From: Micromonospora sp. HNM0581
GTDB taxonomy: Bacteria > Actinomycetota > Actinomycetes > Mycobacteriales > Micromonosporaceae
Length of the DNA stretch: 64,000 nt
Assembly: GCF_012726175.1 (NCBI RefSeq)
Contig: NZ_JAASAD010000007.1
Coordinates: forward strand, 62,001-126,000
Direction of reading: 5' to 3'
Part shown: one piece after another, positions 1-8,098 of the stretch
How the letters are laid out: each line of letters opens with the position of its first letter
Position numbering within the stretch: the first letter of the stretch is position 1
Made by a program: the position numbers and the translations under genes
The notes under the pieces: model-generated
Told to the model about the DNA's origin: nothing
The model's database searches: none
What the model saw: only the letters and a program-made list of their open reading frames with translations

Positions 1-138
1 GCCACCCGCCGTCGGTGTCGGCGTCCTCCGTGGTTGGTCCCGGGCAGCAGTCCCACCGTCCCGTGCCGCCCCTGGTGGCGGTCCGCACGACGCGGTCGAT
101 CGACCTCCGCCGGTCGTCGGCCCAACGAGGAGGCACAG

Positions 139-366
139 ATGCCAGCCAAGCGCAGTTCCCGCAAGCCCCGCCCCGACCGTCACTCGGCCGAAATCGCCGC
201 CGTCACACCGGCGAACCTGGACGACGTCGCGGTCGCACCGTCGCCCACCCTGCCGACGGCACGACCAGCAGCGCCGAAGGCGGGACCGCCGGCCACCGGC
301 AGCTCCGGCGTCGGCCGCGGCCAGCGGACCAGCCAGGTCCGTCGTCACGCTTTCCGCCGTAGCTGA
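139..366 (+). CDS. Small basic protein of unknown function
   Basis: A 75-residue protein starting MPAKRSSRKPRPDRHS and ending in an Arg-rich tail (RRHAFRRS). The start was chosen because an AACGAGGAGG ribosome binding site sits a few bases upstream of the ATG; longer frames through this stretch have no such site. The N-terminus is Lys/Arg-rich and the middle is Ala/Pro/Thr-rich and probably disordered, which would suit a nucleic-acid-associated protein, but no domain is recognisable. The 138 bases before it hold nothing I can call. Confidence 0.5.
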   Translation: MPAKRSSRKPRPDRHSAEIAAVTPANLDDVAVAPSPTLPTARPAAPKAGPPATGSSGVGRGQRTSQVRRHAFRRS

Positions 367-468
367 GGGGCCGCAAGGGCCGGGCGTGCGTCGGTACGCG
401 CGCCCGGCCCGCTGCCCTGCCACGACGTGCCGGTGCCGGGCGTGTCATGGTCGGAGGTTCACCAGCGT

Positions 469-975
469 TCAGTGGTCGGCACAACAGGGGGTCGGGTCGG
501 GCACCTCGAACGGAGCCAGGCCGCCCGCATGGTGCGGCATGGTGACCAGGACCAGCTCGCCCGCCTGCCACTGTGGCCGGACGAAGTCCCTGGTGTGCAC
601 GGGCGTGTCCGGGGTCACCGATGCTCCGCCCAGCGCGACCACCCGTTCGATCGCCCCGGCGGCGAGCAGTTCGCCGACGGTGAGGATCCCGATCATGTGG
701 TCCGCACCCGGAAAGTGCACCGCACGCCCGGAGCGCCGGGCGGCGTGCTCGCCGGCTGCCCGAGCGGCTGCCGCCCGCAGTTCGGGTGGTGTGACCGCCA
801 GTTCCGCGAGCGGTTCCGCTGCCGTGCCGGCCAGACTGAGCGCCACATGGGGGTAGGGGTCGGTGACCAGGTGGGTGCAGGCGATCAGATCAGACCCCAA
901 CCCCGGTACCTGCTCGACGAGCCAGTGGTCGGCCGCCCGCAGGGTGCGGTGCCCCAGGCTGAGGCCGACGATCAC
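469..975 (-). CDS. Unknown protein coupled to the PHP-domain gene
   Basis: A 168-residue soluble protein. I place the start at a GTG (973-975) that overlaps the TGA of the upstream PHP-domain gene (GTGA arrangement), giving MIVGLSLGHRTLRAADHW; a longer frame would run about 50 bases into that gene. No signal peptide or membrane segment is visible. The end is unusual, CCADH, with two adjacent Cys and a His that could bind metal, but this is inference. Translational coupling suggests a shared function with the PHP protein. I do not recognise the family. Confidence 0.6.
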   Translation of the reverse strand: MIVGLSLGHRTLRAADHWLVEQVPGLGSDLIACTHLVTDPYPHVALSLAGTAAEPLAELAVTPPELRAAAARAAGEHAARRSGRAVHFPGADHMIGILTVGELLAAGAIERVVALGGASVTPDTPVHTRDFVRPQWQAGELVLVTMPHHAGGLAPFEVPDPTPCCADH

Positions 976-2681
976 CTGGGCTCGATCCAGATGGGGTTCG
1001 CGTAGAACCACAGGTCCTCCCACGGGTTGGCGGCACCGACGACGTCCAACGCCGGACCGAACGGGTCGACCGTCGCGCCCATCAGACCGGGCTGGCTGCG
1101 CCTGCCGTCGGTGCCTCGGATCCGCAGGTAGAACGGCTGGTCCACCCGGCCGAAGGAGTAGCTGAACGAGACCCGGCCGGTCCGCTTGGTCACCTCGAAG
1201 GACTTGACCACCTTCGTCTTCGGCGCGGTGAAGGTGTCCTTGTCGGCGACCGGACCGGTCACCAGTCCGGCGATCACGTCGACGCGGGCGAGTACCGGCA
1301 CGAACTGCGACCAGTTCGGGATGTCTGCCAGGTCCACGTCGACGGTCACTTCGACGGAGGTGCCGCGCTTGACCCGCAGCACCCCGCCGAGCGGAGTGCC
1401 GGAGTTGCTTCGACGGTCACCCGCGACGCGGGCGCGAACGTCGAGGCCCTTGATCAGACCGCCGTGGTCCACCCAGACCCTGCCGGCGCGCAGGCCGTCC
1501 ATGACGGCTCGGTAGCTGAAACTGCTCGCCCCGACGTGCGTACGGCTGTACTGTCCCGGCCAGTAGTCGCCGACGTCGGTGAGTACCGGGCCGTGTACCG
1601 GGTCGTTGTACTTGCCGTTGAGGGCGAAGTCGCTTCCCGGGCCCCGCTGGGAGGTGTCGAGGTAGTTCACGTGCGAGTCGGAGTTGGCGCTGATCCACCA
1701 GGCCCGCCCCTCGGCGAGCAGACTGTCCCAGAGCCCGCCGACGGTCGAGGTCATCCAGTCGAACCCGCCCCAGGTGCGGTAGCTCTCCAGCGGGTAGCCG
1801 GGGAACGAGTTGGCCGACGGGTTGTTGTCGTAGTAGCCGCGTGCCCGGCCACCGGTGTCCCGGGGGAGGCCGGCGGCCTGGTGGCCCGGTGCGCCCTCCA
1901 TCCCGACGGCGACGCTGGGGTCGGCGTCGCGCCAGGCCCGGATTTCGTGCGGTGAGTCGATGCCCCTCCGGGCCGGGTGGTTGGCCAGGAAGAGCGCCCC
2001 CTCGACGCGGCGCTTGCGGACCGCCTCACCCAGGAACTTGATTCCGGAGATGGCCAGCGCCTCGTTGGTCGGGGTGCTGTCACCGGCCCCGAGGACCGTG
2101 CCGTCGAAGGAGTTCTCGAACTCCTTCAACACGGCAACTTCGTGGCGCCCCGGATGCACGAAGACGGTGGCGTGCTCGGCCGCCGGGATGTTCCACTCCA
2201 GGCCCTGGTAGATCAGCAGGTCCCTGAGCCGGGAACGGGCGTCCACGATGTCCGGATTCACCTTCTCCACGCCGATCTTCGCGTGGGTGGTGCTGCCGTG
2301 GTCGGTGACGACCATCCAGTCCAGACCGTACGCCCGCGCGTGCCGGGCCTGGTCGATCACCCGATACATGGCGTCGGAGCTGTACTGGGTGTGGATGTGG
2401 TGATCACCGGCCAGCCAGTGGAAACCGCCGGTTTTTCCGTGGTCACCGCCGGGCCCGTGGTGGTGGCCGTGGTCGTGCCCACCGGCCGTCGCCGGGGTGC
2501 CGGCGGCCAGCACGGTGGTGGCCGCGCCGGCCCCGAGCAGGCCGGCGCTGCGCAGGAAACCACGTCGATTGAGGTCGGCCGGCGGCAGTTCACCGTCGGG
2601 GACAGCCAGGTCGAGCGCCGGCGGAACGTCGGTGCCGCTGGCGGAGTCGTGGTCGTGGTGGTGCGCGTGGCCATGGCCCAT
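972..2681 (-). CDS. Tat-exported PHP-domain (metallohydrolase-like) protein
   Basis: A 569-residue protein of the PHP metal-dependent phosphoesterase-like superfamily. The first 12 residues are His-rich (MGHGHAHHHDHD). A twin-arginine signal (LNRRGFLRSAG plus a hydrophobic Ala/Leu stretch ending ATAGG) follows at about residues 37-67, then a second His-rich stretch. The PHP core begins with GDHHIHTQYSSD and continues with VVTDHGSTTH, the usual His/Asp metal ligands. A GGAG lies 6 nt before the ATG. The His-rich stretch preceding the Tat motif would stay cytoplasmic unless it is part of the signal n-region. Substrate unknown; export to the cell surface or medium is predicted. Confidence 0.8.
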   Translation of the reverse strand: MGHGHAHHHDHDSASGTDVPPALDLAVPDGELPPADLNRRGFLRSAGLLGAGAATTVLAAGTPATAGGHDHGHHHGPGGDHGKTGGFHWLAGDHHIHTQYSSDAMYRVIDQARHARAYGLDWMVVTDHGSTTHAKIGVEKVNPDIVDARSRLRDLLIYQGLEWNIPAAEHATVFVHPGRHEVAVLKEFENSFDGTVLGAGDSTPTNEALAISGIKFLGEAVRKRRVEGALFLANHPARRGIDSPHEIRAWRDADPSVAVGMEGAPGHQAAGLPRDTGGRARGYYDNNPSANSFPGYPLESYRTWGGFDWMTSTVGGLWDSLLAEGRAWWISANSDSHVNYLDTSQRGPGSDFALNGKYNDPVHGPVLTDVGDYWPGQYSRTHVGASSFSYRAVMDGLRAGRVWVDHGGLIKGLDVRARVAGDRRSNSGTPLGGVLRVKRGTSVEVTVDVDLADIPNWSQFVPVLARVDVIAGLVTGPVADKDTFTAPKTKVVKSFEVTKRTGRVSFSYSFGRVDQPFYLRIRGTDGRRSQPGLMGATVDPFGPALDVVGAANPWEDLWFYANPIWIEPR

Positions 2682-2767
2682 CTAGTGCTCCAGTGTGCTC
2701 GATCGAGGAGACGTCGCAGGCCAATGTGGTCGCACTTGGCGAACGTGACGTGTCGCCCACGCAGCGA

Positions 2768-2795
2768 ACATGCAAACATGCGTTTTTGAGCATGT
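2768..2795. promoter_or_regulatory. Inverted repeat upstream of the PHP gene
   Basis: The hexamer ACATGC occurs at 2768-2773 and 2776-2781, and its reverse complement GCATGT at 2790-2795, about 90-110 bp upstream of the PHP-domain start. Spacing and position fit a small operator, but no regulator is known and it could be chance. Confidence 0.2.
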
Positions 2796-2852
2796 CCTAT
2801 GCCGATCGGGTCTGTCGTTCACCGGTGCCGTCGCGGCTGGTACCGGCGACTG

Positions 2853-3653
2853 TCAGCCGATCAGGGGGCGGAACGTGCCGAGCACCACGCTGACCGCCAG
2901 TGTCGCCCCGGCCGTCGCCGTGGCGGCGACCATGAGCAGCCAGTCGGCTGCGCTGAACCGCTGCCGCCGAGCGACGGTACGCGGCACACCACTGTCGAAG
3001 CCTCGAGCATCCATCGCCACGGCGAGCCGGGTGCCTCGCCGGATCGCACCGACCAGCAGCGCGTACGCCGTCGAGACGAACATCCGCAGGCGGGCGATCG
3101 GGTGTCGCCCTGCCTCGACTCCGCGCGCCCGACGGGCCATGGTGATCAGCTGCCATTCCTGGCCGAGCAGTGGCACCAGCCGGAACGCCGCCAACGCGCC
3201 GATGGCGAACCTGGCGGGTGCTTTCGCGTTCTGTACCAGCGCGTCGGCCAGGTCCGTCGGGTCGGTGGTGGCGAAGACGATCACGCCGGGAAGCGCCACC
3301 GCGAACAGTCGTAGTATCAGGCCGAGCGCAGTGGTCAGCACGCCCGTGGTCACTACGACCGGGCCCGCGTCGAGCAGCACACGGCCCGACCTGTCGGCGG
3401 CGAAGAGCACGAGCGTGACCAGGATGCCGCCGGCGGCGGCCAGCAGCGGCCAGGCCCGCCGCGCCAGCAGCCCGGGGTGCACCCCGAACAACGGCAGCAC
3501 CGCGAGTTCCACGGCGATCGCGATGGCCGGTGCGACCGGGTCCAGCGTGGTCATCAGCGGAAGTACGAACAGCATCGCCGCCGCCACCTTGGCCACCGGA
3601 TTGCGCCGAGCCAGCGGCGCGCCCGGCCGGGCGATCGGCTCCAAGGTGATCAT
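2853..3653 (-). CDS. ykoC: ECF transporter transmembrane (T) component
   Basis: A 266-residue CbiQ/EcfT-family membrane protein. It has several hydrophobic helices in the first 130 residues and the two short Ala-Arg-Gly coupling motifs typical of T components (ARRARG near residue 175 and AMDARGF near 214), which contact the ATPase. Its ATG overlaps the TGA of the ATPase gene by four bases (ATGA), so translation is coupled. With the upstream S component and TPP riboswitch it forms a YkoEDC-type vitamin importer, probably for thiamine or its pyrimidine moiety. The symbol is by context. Confidence 0.85.
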   Translation of the reverse strand: MITLEPIARPGAPLARRNPVAKVAAAMLFVLPLMTTLDPVAPAIAIAVELAVLPLFGVHPGLLARRAWPLLAAAGGILVTLVLFAADRSGRVLLDAGPVVVTTGVLTTALGLILRLFAVALPGVIVFATTDPTDLADALVQNAKAPARFAIGALAAFRLVPLLGQEWQLITMARRARGVEAGRHPIARLRMFVSTAYALLVGAIRRGTRLAVAMDARGFDSGVPRTVARRQRFSAADWLLMVAATATAGATLAVSVVLGTFRPLIG

Positions 3654-5080
3654 CGTGCCTCCGGGCTGGTGGCCGGCGGCGCGAGCATCAGCGTGCGGTC
3701 GGCCAGAGCGGCCACGAATTCGGCGTCGTGGGTGACGGCGACCATGCCGTTACCGGTGTCGCGCAGGTCGGCGAGGAGGTCCACCAGTTCGCGCCAGGTA
3801 CGTCGGTCCTGCCCGAAGGTGGGTTCGTCGCAGAGCAGCACGCGGGGCGCGGTGGCGAGGGCGGTCGCCACGCTCAGCCGTCGCGCTTCGCCACCGGAGA
3901 GCGTGTACGGGTTGGCGGCGGCGAGCCGGTCCAGCCTCAGCCGGCTCAACAGTTCGCTGACCCGGTCGCGGACCGCCGGTTCGGCCGCCCCGGTCCGTCG
4001 CGGTCCCAGGGCCAGTTCGTCGAAGACGGTGCCGGTGACGAACTGGTGCTCGGGATTCTGGAACACCGAGCCGATCCGGCGGGTCAGCGCCGGTGCCCGC
4101 CAACGGTGTGGCGCGGTACCCGAGTCTGTTCCGGCCAGCTCGGGGCTCGCCACCAGCCGTCCGGTGCCGGGCCGGAGAAGTCCGCCGAGCAGTAATGCCA
4201 GGGTGGACTTCCCGGCGCCGTTCGGGCCGAGCACGGCGAGCGCCTCACCGGCGCGTACGGTGAGGTCGGTGGGGGTGAGTCGGGGCGGCTGACCGAGCCG
4301 CTCGGCGGTGAGCAACACTTCGCCGGCCGGGGCGGTGGCGCGGCGTGGCGGGATCGTCCGGCCGGGAACCCAGACTCCCTCGGCGGCGAGGGCGTCGCCG
4401 TGCGCGGCGAAGACCGTGTCCGGTGGACCGTCGGCCCGGACCCCGCCCCCGGGTTCGAGCACCACCACCCGGTCGACCAGGGGCAGAGCGTCGGCGACTC
4501 GGTGTTCGACCAGGATCAGGGTGGTGTCGGCGTCCACCGCCCGGGCGAGCGCCGCACGGATCAGGGCCGCGCCGGCCGGGTCGAGGTTGGCGGTGGGTTC
4601 GTCGAGCAGTAGCAGGCCGGGACGCAGTGCCAGTACGCCGGCCAGGGCGAGGCGTTGTTGTTCGCCTCCGGACAGCGCTGCGGTGGGCCGGTCCCGGTGG
4701 TACGGGAAGCCGACCCGGTCCAGTGCCTCGTCCACCCGCTGCCAGATCTGTCCGGTCGGTACGCCCCGGTTCTCCAGCCCGAACGCCACGTCGTCGCCGC
4801 TGCGGGACATGACAAGCTGGGACTGCGGGTCCTGGAAGACGATGCCGACCCCCTCGCCGACCGGCCGGCCGTCGATCTCGATGGTGCCCTCGTGCTCCCC
4901 GGAGTCCTCGGGCAGCAGACCAGCCAGCGCCGCCAGCAGTGTGCTCTTGCCCGCTCCGGACGGTCCGAGCAGCAGTACCCGCTCACCGCGCTCCACCCGC
5001 AGATCGACCCCGCGCACCGCCCAGCCACGCCTTCCGGCGTGCCGCCACCCGAACCCCCGCACCCACACCCCCGCGCCCAC
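3650..5080 (-). CDS. ykoD: ECF transporter ATPase, two fused ABC domains
   Basis: A 476-residue fusion of two ABC nucleotide-binding domains. Domain 1 has Walker A GPSGAGKSTLL, signature LSGGEQQRLAL and Walker B LLLLDEPTANLD. Domain 2 has Walker A GPNGAGKSTLA, signature LSGGEARRLSV and Walker B VLLCDEPTFGQD. All key residues are present in both halves. It drives vitamin uptake with the T component, which overlaps it downstream, and the S component about 105 bp upstream. YkoD-type ATPases are characteristically fused like this. A palindromic repeat lies in the gap separating it from the S gene. Confidence 0.9.
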   Translation of the reverse strand: MGAGVWVRGFGWRHAGRRGWAVRGVDLRVERGERVLLLGPSGAGKSTLLAALAGLLPEDSGEHEGTIEIDGRPVGEGVGIVFQDPQSQLVMSRSGDDVAFGLENRGVPTGQIWQRVDEALDRVGFPYHRDRPTAALSGGEQQRLALAGVLALRPGLLLLDEPTANLDPAGAALIRAALARAVDADTTLILVEHRVADALPLVDRVVVLEPGGGVRADGPPDTVFAAHGDALAAEGVWVPGRTIPPRRATAPAGEVLLTAERLGQPPRLTPTDLTVRAGEALAVLGPNGAGKSTLALLLGGLLRPGTGRLVASPELAGTDSGTAPHRWRAPALTRRIGSVFQNPEHQFVTGTVFDELALGPRRTGAAEPAVRDRVSELLSRLRLDRLAAANPYTLSGGEARRLSVATALATAPRVLLCDEPTFGQDRRTWRELVDLLADLRDTGNGMVAVTHDAEFVAALADRTLMLAPPATSPEAR

Positions 5081-5109
5081 TCCTTCACCCTCCTTTCCTT
5101 CTCGCTGTC

Positions 5110-5164
5110 GATCATGAGGTTGACGGTTGCTGCGGAGATCGAAGTTGCCGCTAACCTCATGATC
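5110..5164. repeat. Intergenic inverted repeat between ykoE and ykoD
   Basis: GATCATGAGGTT at 5110-5121 is the exact reverse complement of AACCTCATGATC at 5153-5164, with a 31-nt loop. The 12-bp stem lies between the S-component and ATPase genes. It could be an mRNA processing or attenuation hairpin, or one copy of a dispersed genomic palindrome; only a genome-wide count can tell. Confidence 0.6.
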
Positions 5165-5185
5165 AACGTGATCGGGGGTCCGGGG

Positions 5186-5776
5186 TCAGACGAGGGGACG
5201 TTCGCGGGCGGCGGGGAAGCGGTCGAGGACACCGGTGCGGGTGAGGGCGCGGGTGAGGGCGTGGGCGCCGGCACCGGCGATGACGGTGGCGCTGACGATG
5301 GTGAGCAGTGCGTAGGGCAGGCGGTAGGTGGCGATGTCGCGTCCGGCGTTCCAGTAGACGAAGTCGAAGAGCGCCGCACTCAGGCCGGTCGTCGCGCCGG
5401 CCAACAGGGCGGTCGGCAGCCGGTACGAGCGGTACCGGAAGGCGGCGAAGGCCAACTCGGCACCGAGGCCCTGCATCAGCCCCTGCAACAGGACGATGGT
5501 GCCCCACTGGCTACCCAGCAGGGCCGAAATGATCGCCGCCAGCAGCTCGCAGTACAGCGCGGCACCTGGCTTACGGATGACCAGGCCGCCGAGGACGGCC
5601 GGCACCAGCCAGACACCGTAGATCAGGGTCTGTGCCGGCGGGAAGAAACTGAAGGCGCCCTCGGTGGCGCTCCACACCACGCCCCAGGCCCAGAAGATCA
5701 CGCCGAAGGCGACGGCGATCACCGACGCCACCACGATGTCGATGGTGCGCCAGCGGTTGCGGTGAGTGGTTTGCAC
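5186..5776 (-). CDS. ykoE: ECF transporter substrate-binding (S) component, thiamine type
   Basis: A 196-residue integral membrane protein with about five hydrophobic helices, consistent with the YkoE family that binds thiamine or hydroxymethylpyrimidine. I place the start at GTG 5774-5776 (MQTTHRNRWRTIDIVVAS), preceded by GGGAG with an 8-nt spacer. A longer reading starting at 5881 is excluded because it would begin inside the TPP aptamer. The gene heads the operon ykoE-ykoD-ykoC and is probably shut off by thiamine pyrophosphate through that riboswitch. Family assignment rests on membrane layout, operon and riboswitch. Confidence 0.8.
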   Translation of the reverse strand: MQTTHRNRWRTIDIVVASVIAVAFGVIFWAWGVVWSATEGAFSFFPPAQTLIYGVWLVPAVLGGLVIRKPGAALYCELLAAIISALLGSQWGTIVLLQGLMQGLGAELAFAAFRYRSYRLPTALLAGATTGLSAALFDFVYWNAGRDIATYRLPYALLTIVSATVIAGAGAHALTRALTRTGVLDRFPAARERPLV

Positions 5777-5860
5777 TGTTGCGGCTCCCGGTCCGGATGC
5801 GAGCCAGGCAAGACGCACGCCCCACCCGGCGGTGCCGGACTGTGGCGGGCTGGAGGTGGA

Positions 5861-5949
5861 CCGAACTCCCTGCGCTGGCATTACCCAGATCAGGTACGGA
5901 GGGTCTGCGGGCGGACCCGCACTCTCAGCGCTGTGCGCTCCCCTGTCGG
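5861..5949 (-). promoter_or_regulatory. TPP (thiamine pyrophosphate) riboswitch
   Basis: Read on the minus strand, this stretch carries the conserved TPP aptamer landmarks in order: CCGACAGGGG (P1 5' side), GCGCTGAGAG (core CUGAGA), ACCTGATCTGGGTAAT, then GCCAGCGCAGGGA and closing UUCGG, which pairs with the initial CCGA. It ends about 85 nt before the ykoE start. Control is probably at translation or transcription elongation; I see no clear terminator with a U-run. Confidence 0.93.
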
Positions 5950-6000
5950 AGGTGTCGTCTGTCCCGCCGACGCTAACACCACATAAGATCCACCGGCAAT

Positions 6001-6018
6001 GTGATCTACCCAGGTCAC
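6001..6018. promoter_or_regulatory. Operator-like inverted repeat between ykoE and the YraQ-like gene
   Basis: GTGATCTACCCAGGTCAC is an imperfect dyad (GTGAtC / GgTCAC arms) lying in the divergent intergenic region, about 130 bp before the permease start and upstream of the riboswitch. It may be a regulator site for either side; no regulator can be named. Confidence 0.25.
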
Positions 6019-6150
6019 GAAGGGTGTTCCCGTCCGGGTGTTCACCCGGCGGGAAGTCCTCGTCGGCCGGAAATATGTGACATCCATCGACGTCATCCGT
6101 GCCGGACGGTAATCTCAGTCCGCCGATCCGCCACGGCCGAAGGGTGACGG

Positions 6151-7224
6151 GTGACCACAGACACTGACCGGGCCGTGCCGGGTGAACCAGGAGGCCGTGC
6201 CGCGGCCGGGGGCGTCGACGACAGCGTCCACCCTCCGGGTGCGGCCGGAGGCGAGCCGCCCCGGCGCTGGCTCGGCGACCGGATCGGCTCGGTGGAGGTC
6301 CTGGCGGCGCTGCTGATCATCCTGATCATCTTCCGCGAGCCGATCGCCGCGACCCTCGACGATCCCCGCATCCAGACCTGGACCACCGTCTTCGTGTCGA
6401 TCATGGTGCAGGCCGTGCCGTTCCTGGCCTTCGGCGTGCTGCTCTCCGCCGTGATCGCGGTCTTCGTGCCGCGGTCGTTCTGGGCGAAGGCGTTACCCCG
6501 ACACCCGGCACTGGCGGTGCCGGCCGCCAGTGCGGCCGGGGTGGTGTTGCCCGGCTGCGAATGTGGTTCGGTGCCGATCGCCGGCTCACTGATCCGACGC
6601 GGTGTCACGCCGGCCGCCGCGCTGGCCTTCCTGCTCGCCGCCCCGGCGGTCAACCCGATCGTGCTCACCGCCACCGCGGTCGCCTTCCCCAACAACCCGG
6701 AGATGGTGCTCGCCCGGGGCGTCGCCAGCCTGATCGTTGCCATGATCATGGGCTGGCTCTGGCTGCGGCTCGGGCGTACCGAGTGGATCCGGATGCCGCG
6801 TCGGCCGGAGTTGGACGACACCTCCCGGGGCCGGGCCTTCTGGGCCGCCGTCCGGCACGACGTGACGCACGCCGGTGGTTTCCTGGTGCTCGGCGCGATG
6901 GCCGCCGCGAGCATCAACGTGCTGGTGCCGGAGCGGTGGTTGCAGACCCTCGCCGACAACGCGTGGCTGTCGATCCTGGCGCTGGCGTTGCTCGCCGTGC
7001 TGCTGTCGCTCTGCAGCGAGGCCGACGCCTTCGTCGCGGCCTCGCTGTCCCAGTTCTCACTCACGTCCCGACTGGTCTTCCTGGTGGTGGGGCCGATGGT
7101 CGATCTCAAGCTGATCTCGATGCAGGCAGGCGTGTTCGGTCGCCGTTTCGCCCTCCGGTTCGCGCCGACCACCTTCGTGGTGGCGCTGCTGGTCGCCGCC
7201 GGCGCCGGGGCGGTGCTGCTGTGA
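6151..7224 (+). CDS. YraQ/ArsP-like (UPF0718, DUF318) permease
   Basis: A 357-residue membrane protein. After about 40 Pro/Gly-rich residues come some eight to ten hydrophobic helices. The family signature PGCECGSVP (Cys136, Cys138) lies in the first half and a second conserved patch CSEADAF in the second. Related permeases are implicated in efflux of metals or organoarsenicals, or handling of small substrates; substrate here is unknown. The GTG start has AAGGGTGACGG just upstream. Its TGA overlaps the next start (GTGA), so it is co-translated with a DUF1980-like partner, the usual pairing. Confidence 0.82.
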   Translation: MTTDTDRAVPGEPGGRAAAGGVDDSVHPPGAAGGEPPRRWLGDRIGSVEVLAALLIILIIFREPIAATLDDPRIQTWTTVFVSIMVQAVPFLAFGVLLSAVIAVFVPRSFWAKALPRHPALAVPAASAAGVVLPGCECGSVPIAGSLIRRGVTPAAALAFLLAAPAVNPIVLTATAVAFPNNPEMVLARGVASLIVAMIMGWLWLRLGRTEWIRMPRRPELDDTSRGRAFWAAVRHDVTHAGGFLVLGAMAAASINVLVPERWLQTLADNAWLSILALALLAVLLSLCSEADAFVAASLSQFSLTSRLVFLVVGPMVDLKLISMQAGVFGRRFALRFAPTTFVVALLVAAGAGAVLL

Positions 7225-7964
7225 ACCGGCAGGCGCAGGCGGTGATCCTGCTGCTGCTCGGTGGCGCGGTGATCCGCGCCAGCGTCACCGACCTCTACCT
7301 GCGCTACGTCAAGGAGGGACTGCGCCCCTTCCTGATCGCCGCTGGGCTGCTGCTCGTCGCCGCCGCGGTGATGACGCTCTGGTACGAGTTGCGCCCGCCG
7401 GCCCCCCGCGCGTTGGCCCCGGCCGGTGGTCCCGGCACCGGGCACGACGCGCACGGGCACGCCCATCACGAGCCTCGTGTCGGATGGCTGCTGATCCTGC
7501 CGGTGCTCGGCCTGCTGCTGGTCGCACCGCCGGCCCTCGGTTCGTACGCCGCGGGCCAGGCCGGCACCGCCCTGAGCGCTCCGCAGCAGTCCGACTATCC
7601 GCCGTTACCCGAGGGCGACCCGGTGCAGGTGAGCGTCCTGGACTACGCCTCCAGGGCGCTTTTCGACCGGGGTGCGTCCATCGGTGATCGGCGGGTGCAG
7701 CTCACCGGCTTCATCGCCACCGGCGGGGACGGTCAGGCGATCCTGGCCCGGATGGTGATGTCCTGCTGCGCCGCCGACGGCCGCCCGGTCAAGCTCGGAA
7801 TGACCGGTGACGTACCCGCCGGGCTGCCCGACGACAGCTGGGTGGAGGTGACCGGCCGCTACACCGACCGGCTCGGCCGCGACCCGGTGAACGATCTGGA
7901 GATTCCCTACATCGAGGTCGAGTCCTGGCGGGAGGTTCCCGTCCCCAAACGGCCCTACGACTAG
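7221..7964 (+). CDS. TIGR03943/DUF1980-family protein, partner of the permease
   Basis: A 247-residue protein. It has two N-terminal membrane helices, a His-rich linker (GHDAHGHAHH, residues about 74-83), a third hydrophobic segment and a C-terminal extracytoplasmic domain. The Cys pair MSCCAADG and VTGRYTDRLGR motifs fit this family, which is nearly always encoded beside a YraQ-type permease. The start GTG at 7221 overlaps the permease stop. The His-rich linker and Cys pair suggest metal binding (inference). Some Bacillus relatives of this pair are zinc-regulated, but I see no convincing Zur box here. Confidence 0.8.
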   Translation: MNRQAQAVILLLLGGAVIRASVTDLYLRYVKEGLRPFLIAAGLLLVAAAVMTLWYELRPPAPRALAPAGGPGTGHDAHGHAHHEPRVGWLLILPVLGLLLVAPPALGSYAAGQAGTALSAPQQSDYPPLPEGDPVQVSVLDYASRALFDRGASIGDRRVQLTGFIATGGDGQAILARMVMSCCAADGRPVKLGMTGDVPAGLPDDSWVEVTGRYTDRLGRDPVNDLEIPYIEVESWREVPVPKRPYD

Positions 7965-8098
7965 CGCGGTGTCCAGCGAGCTGCGCATCGACGTCCGAGG
8001 TGATACGTGGTGGATTCCGGGCGGGTTTCGGGCCGAACCCGTTGGGGCATCAGCGTTTCCGCCGGCGTCAAGGACCGGCGGAGCCCCGGAGGTCCGCG

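Noticed and set aside
5890..6096. Possible 68-aa gene overlapping the TPP aptamer
   Set aside because: It lies across the riboswitch and has no recognisable protein features.
6060..6150. Search for a Zur box before the YraQ-like permease
   Set aside because: No match close to TGAAAATCATTTTCA was found, so zinc regulation is not claimed.
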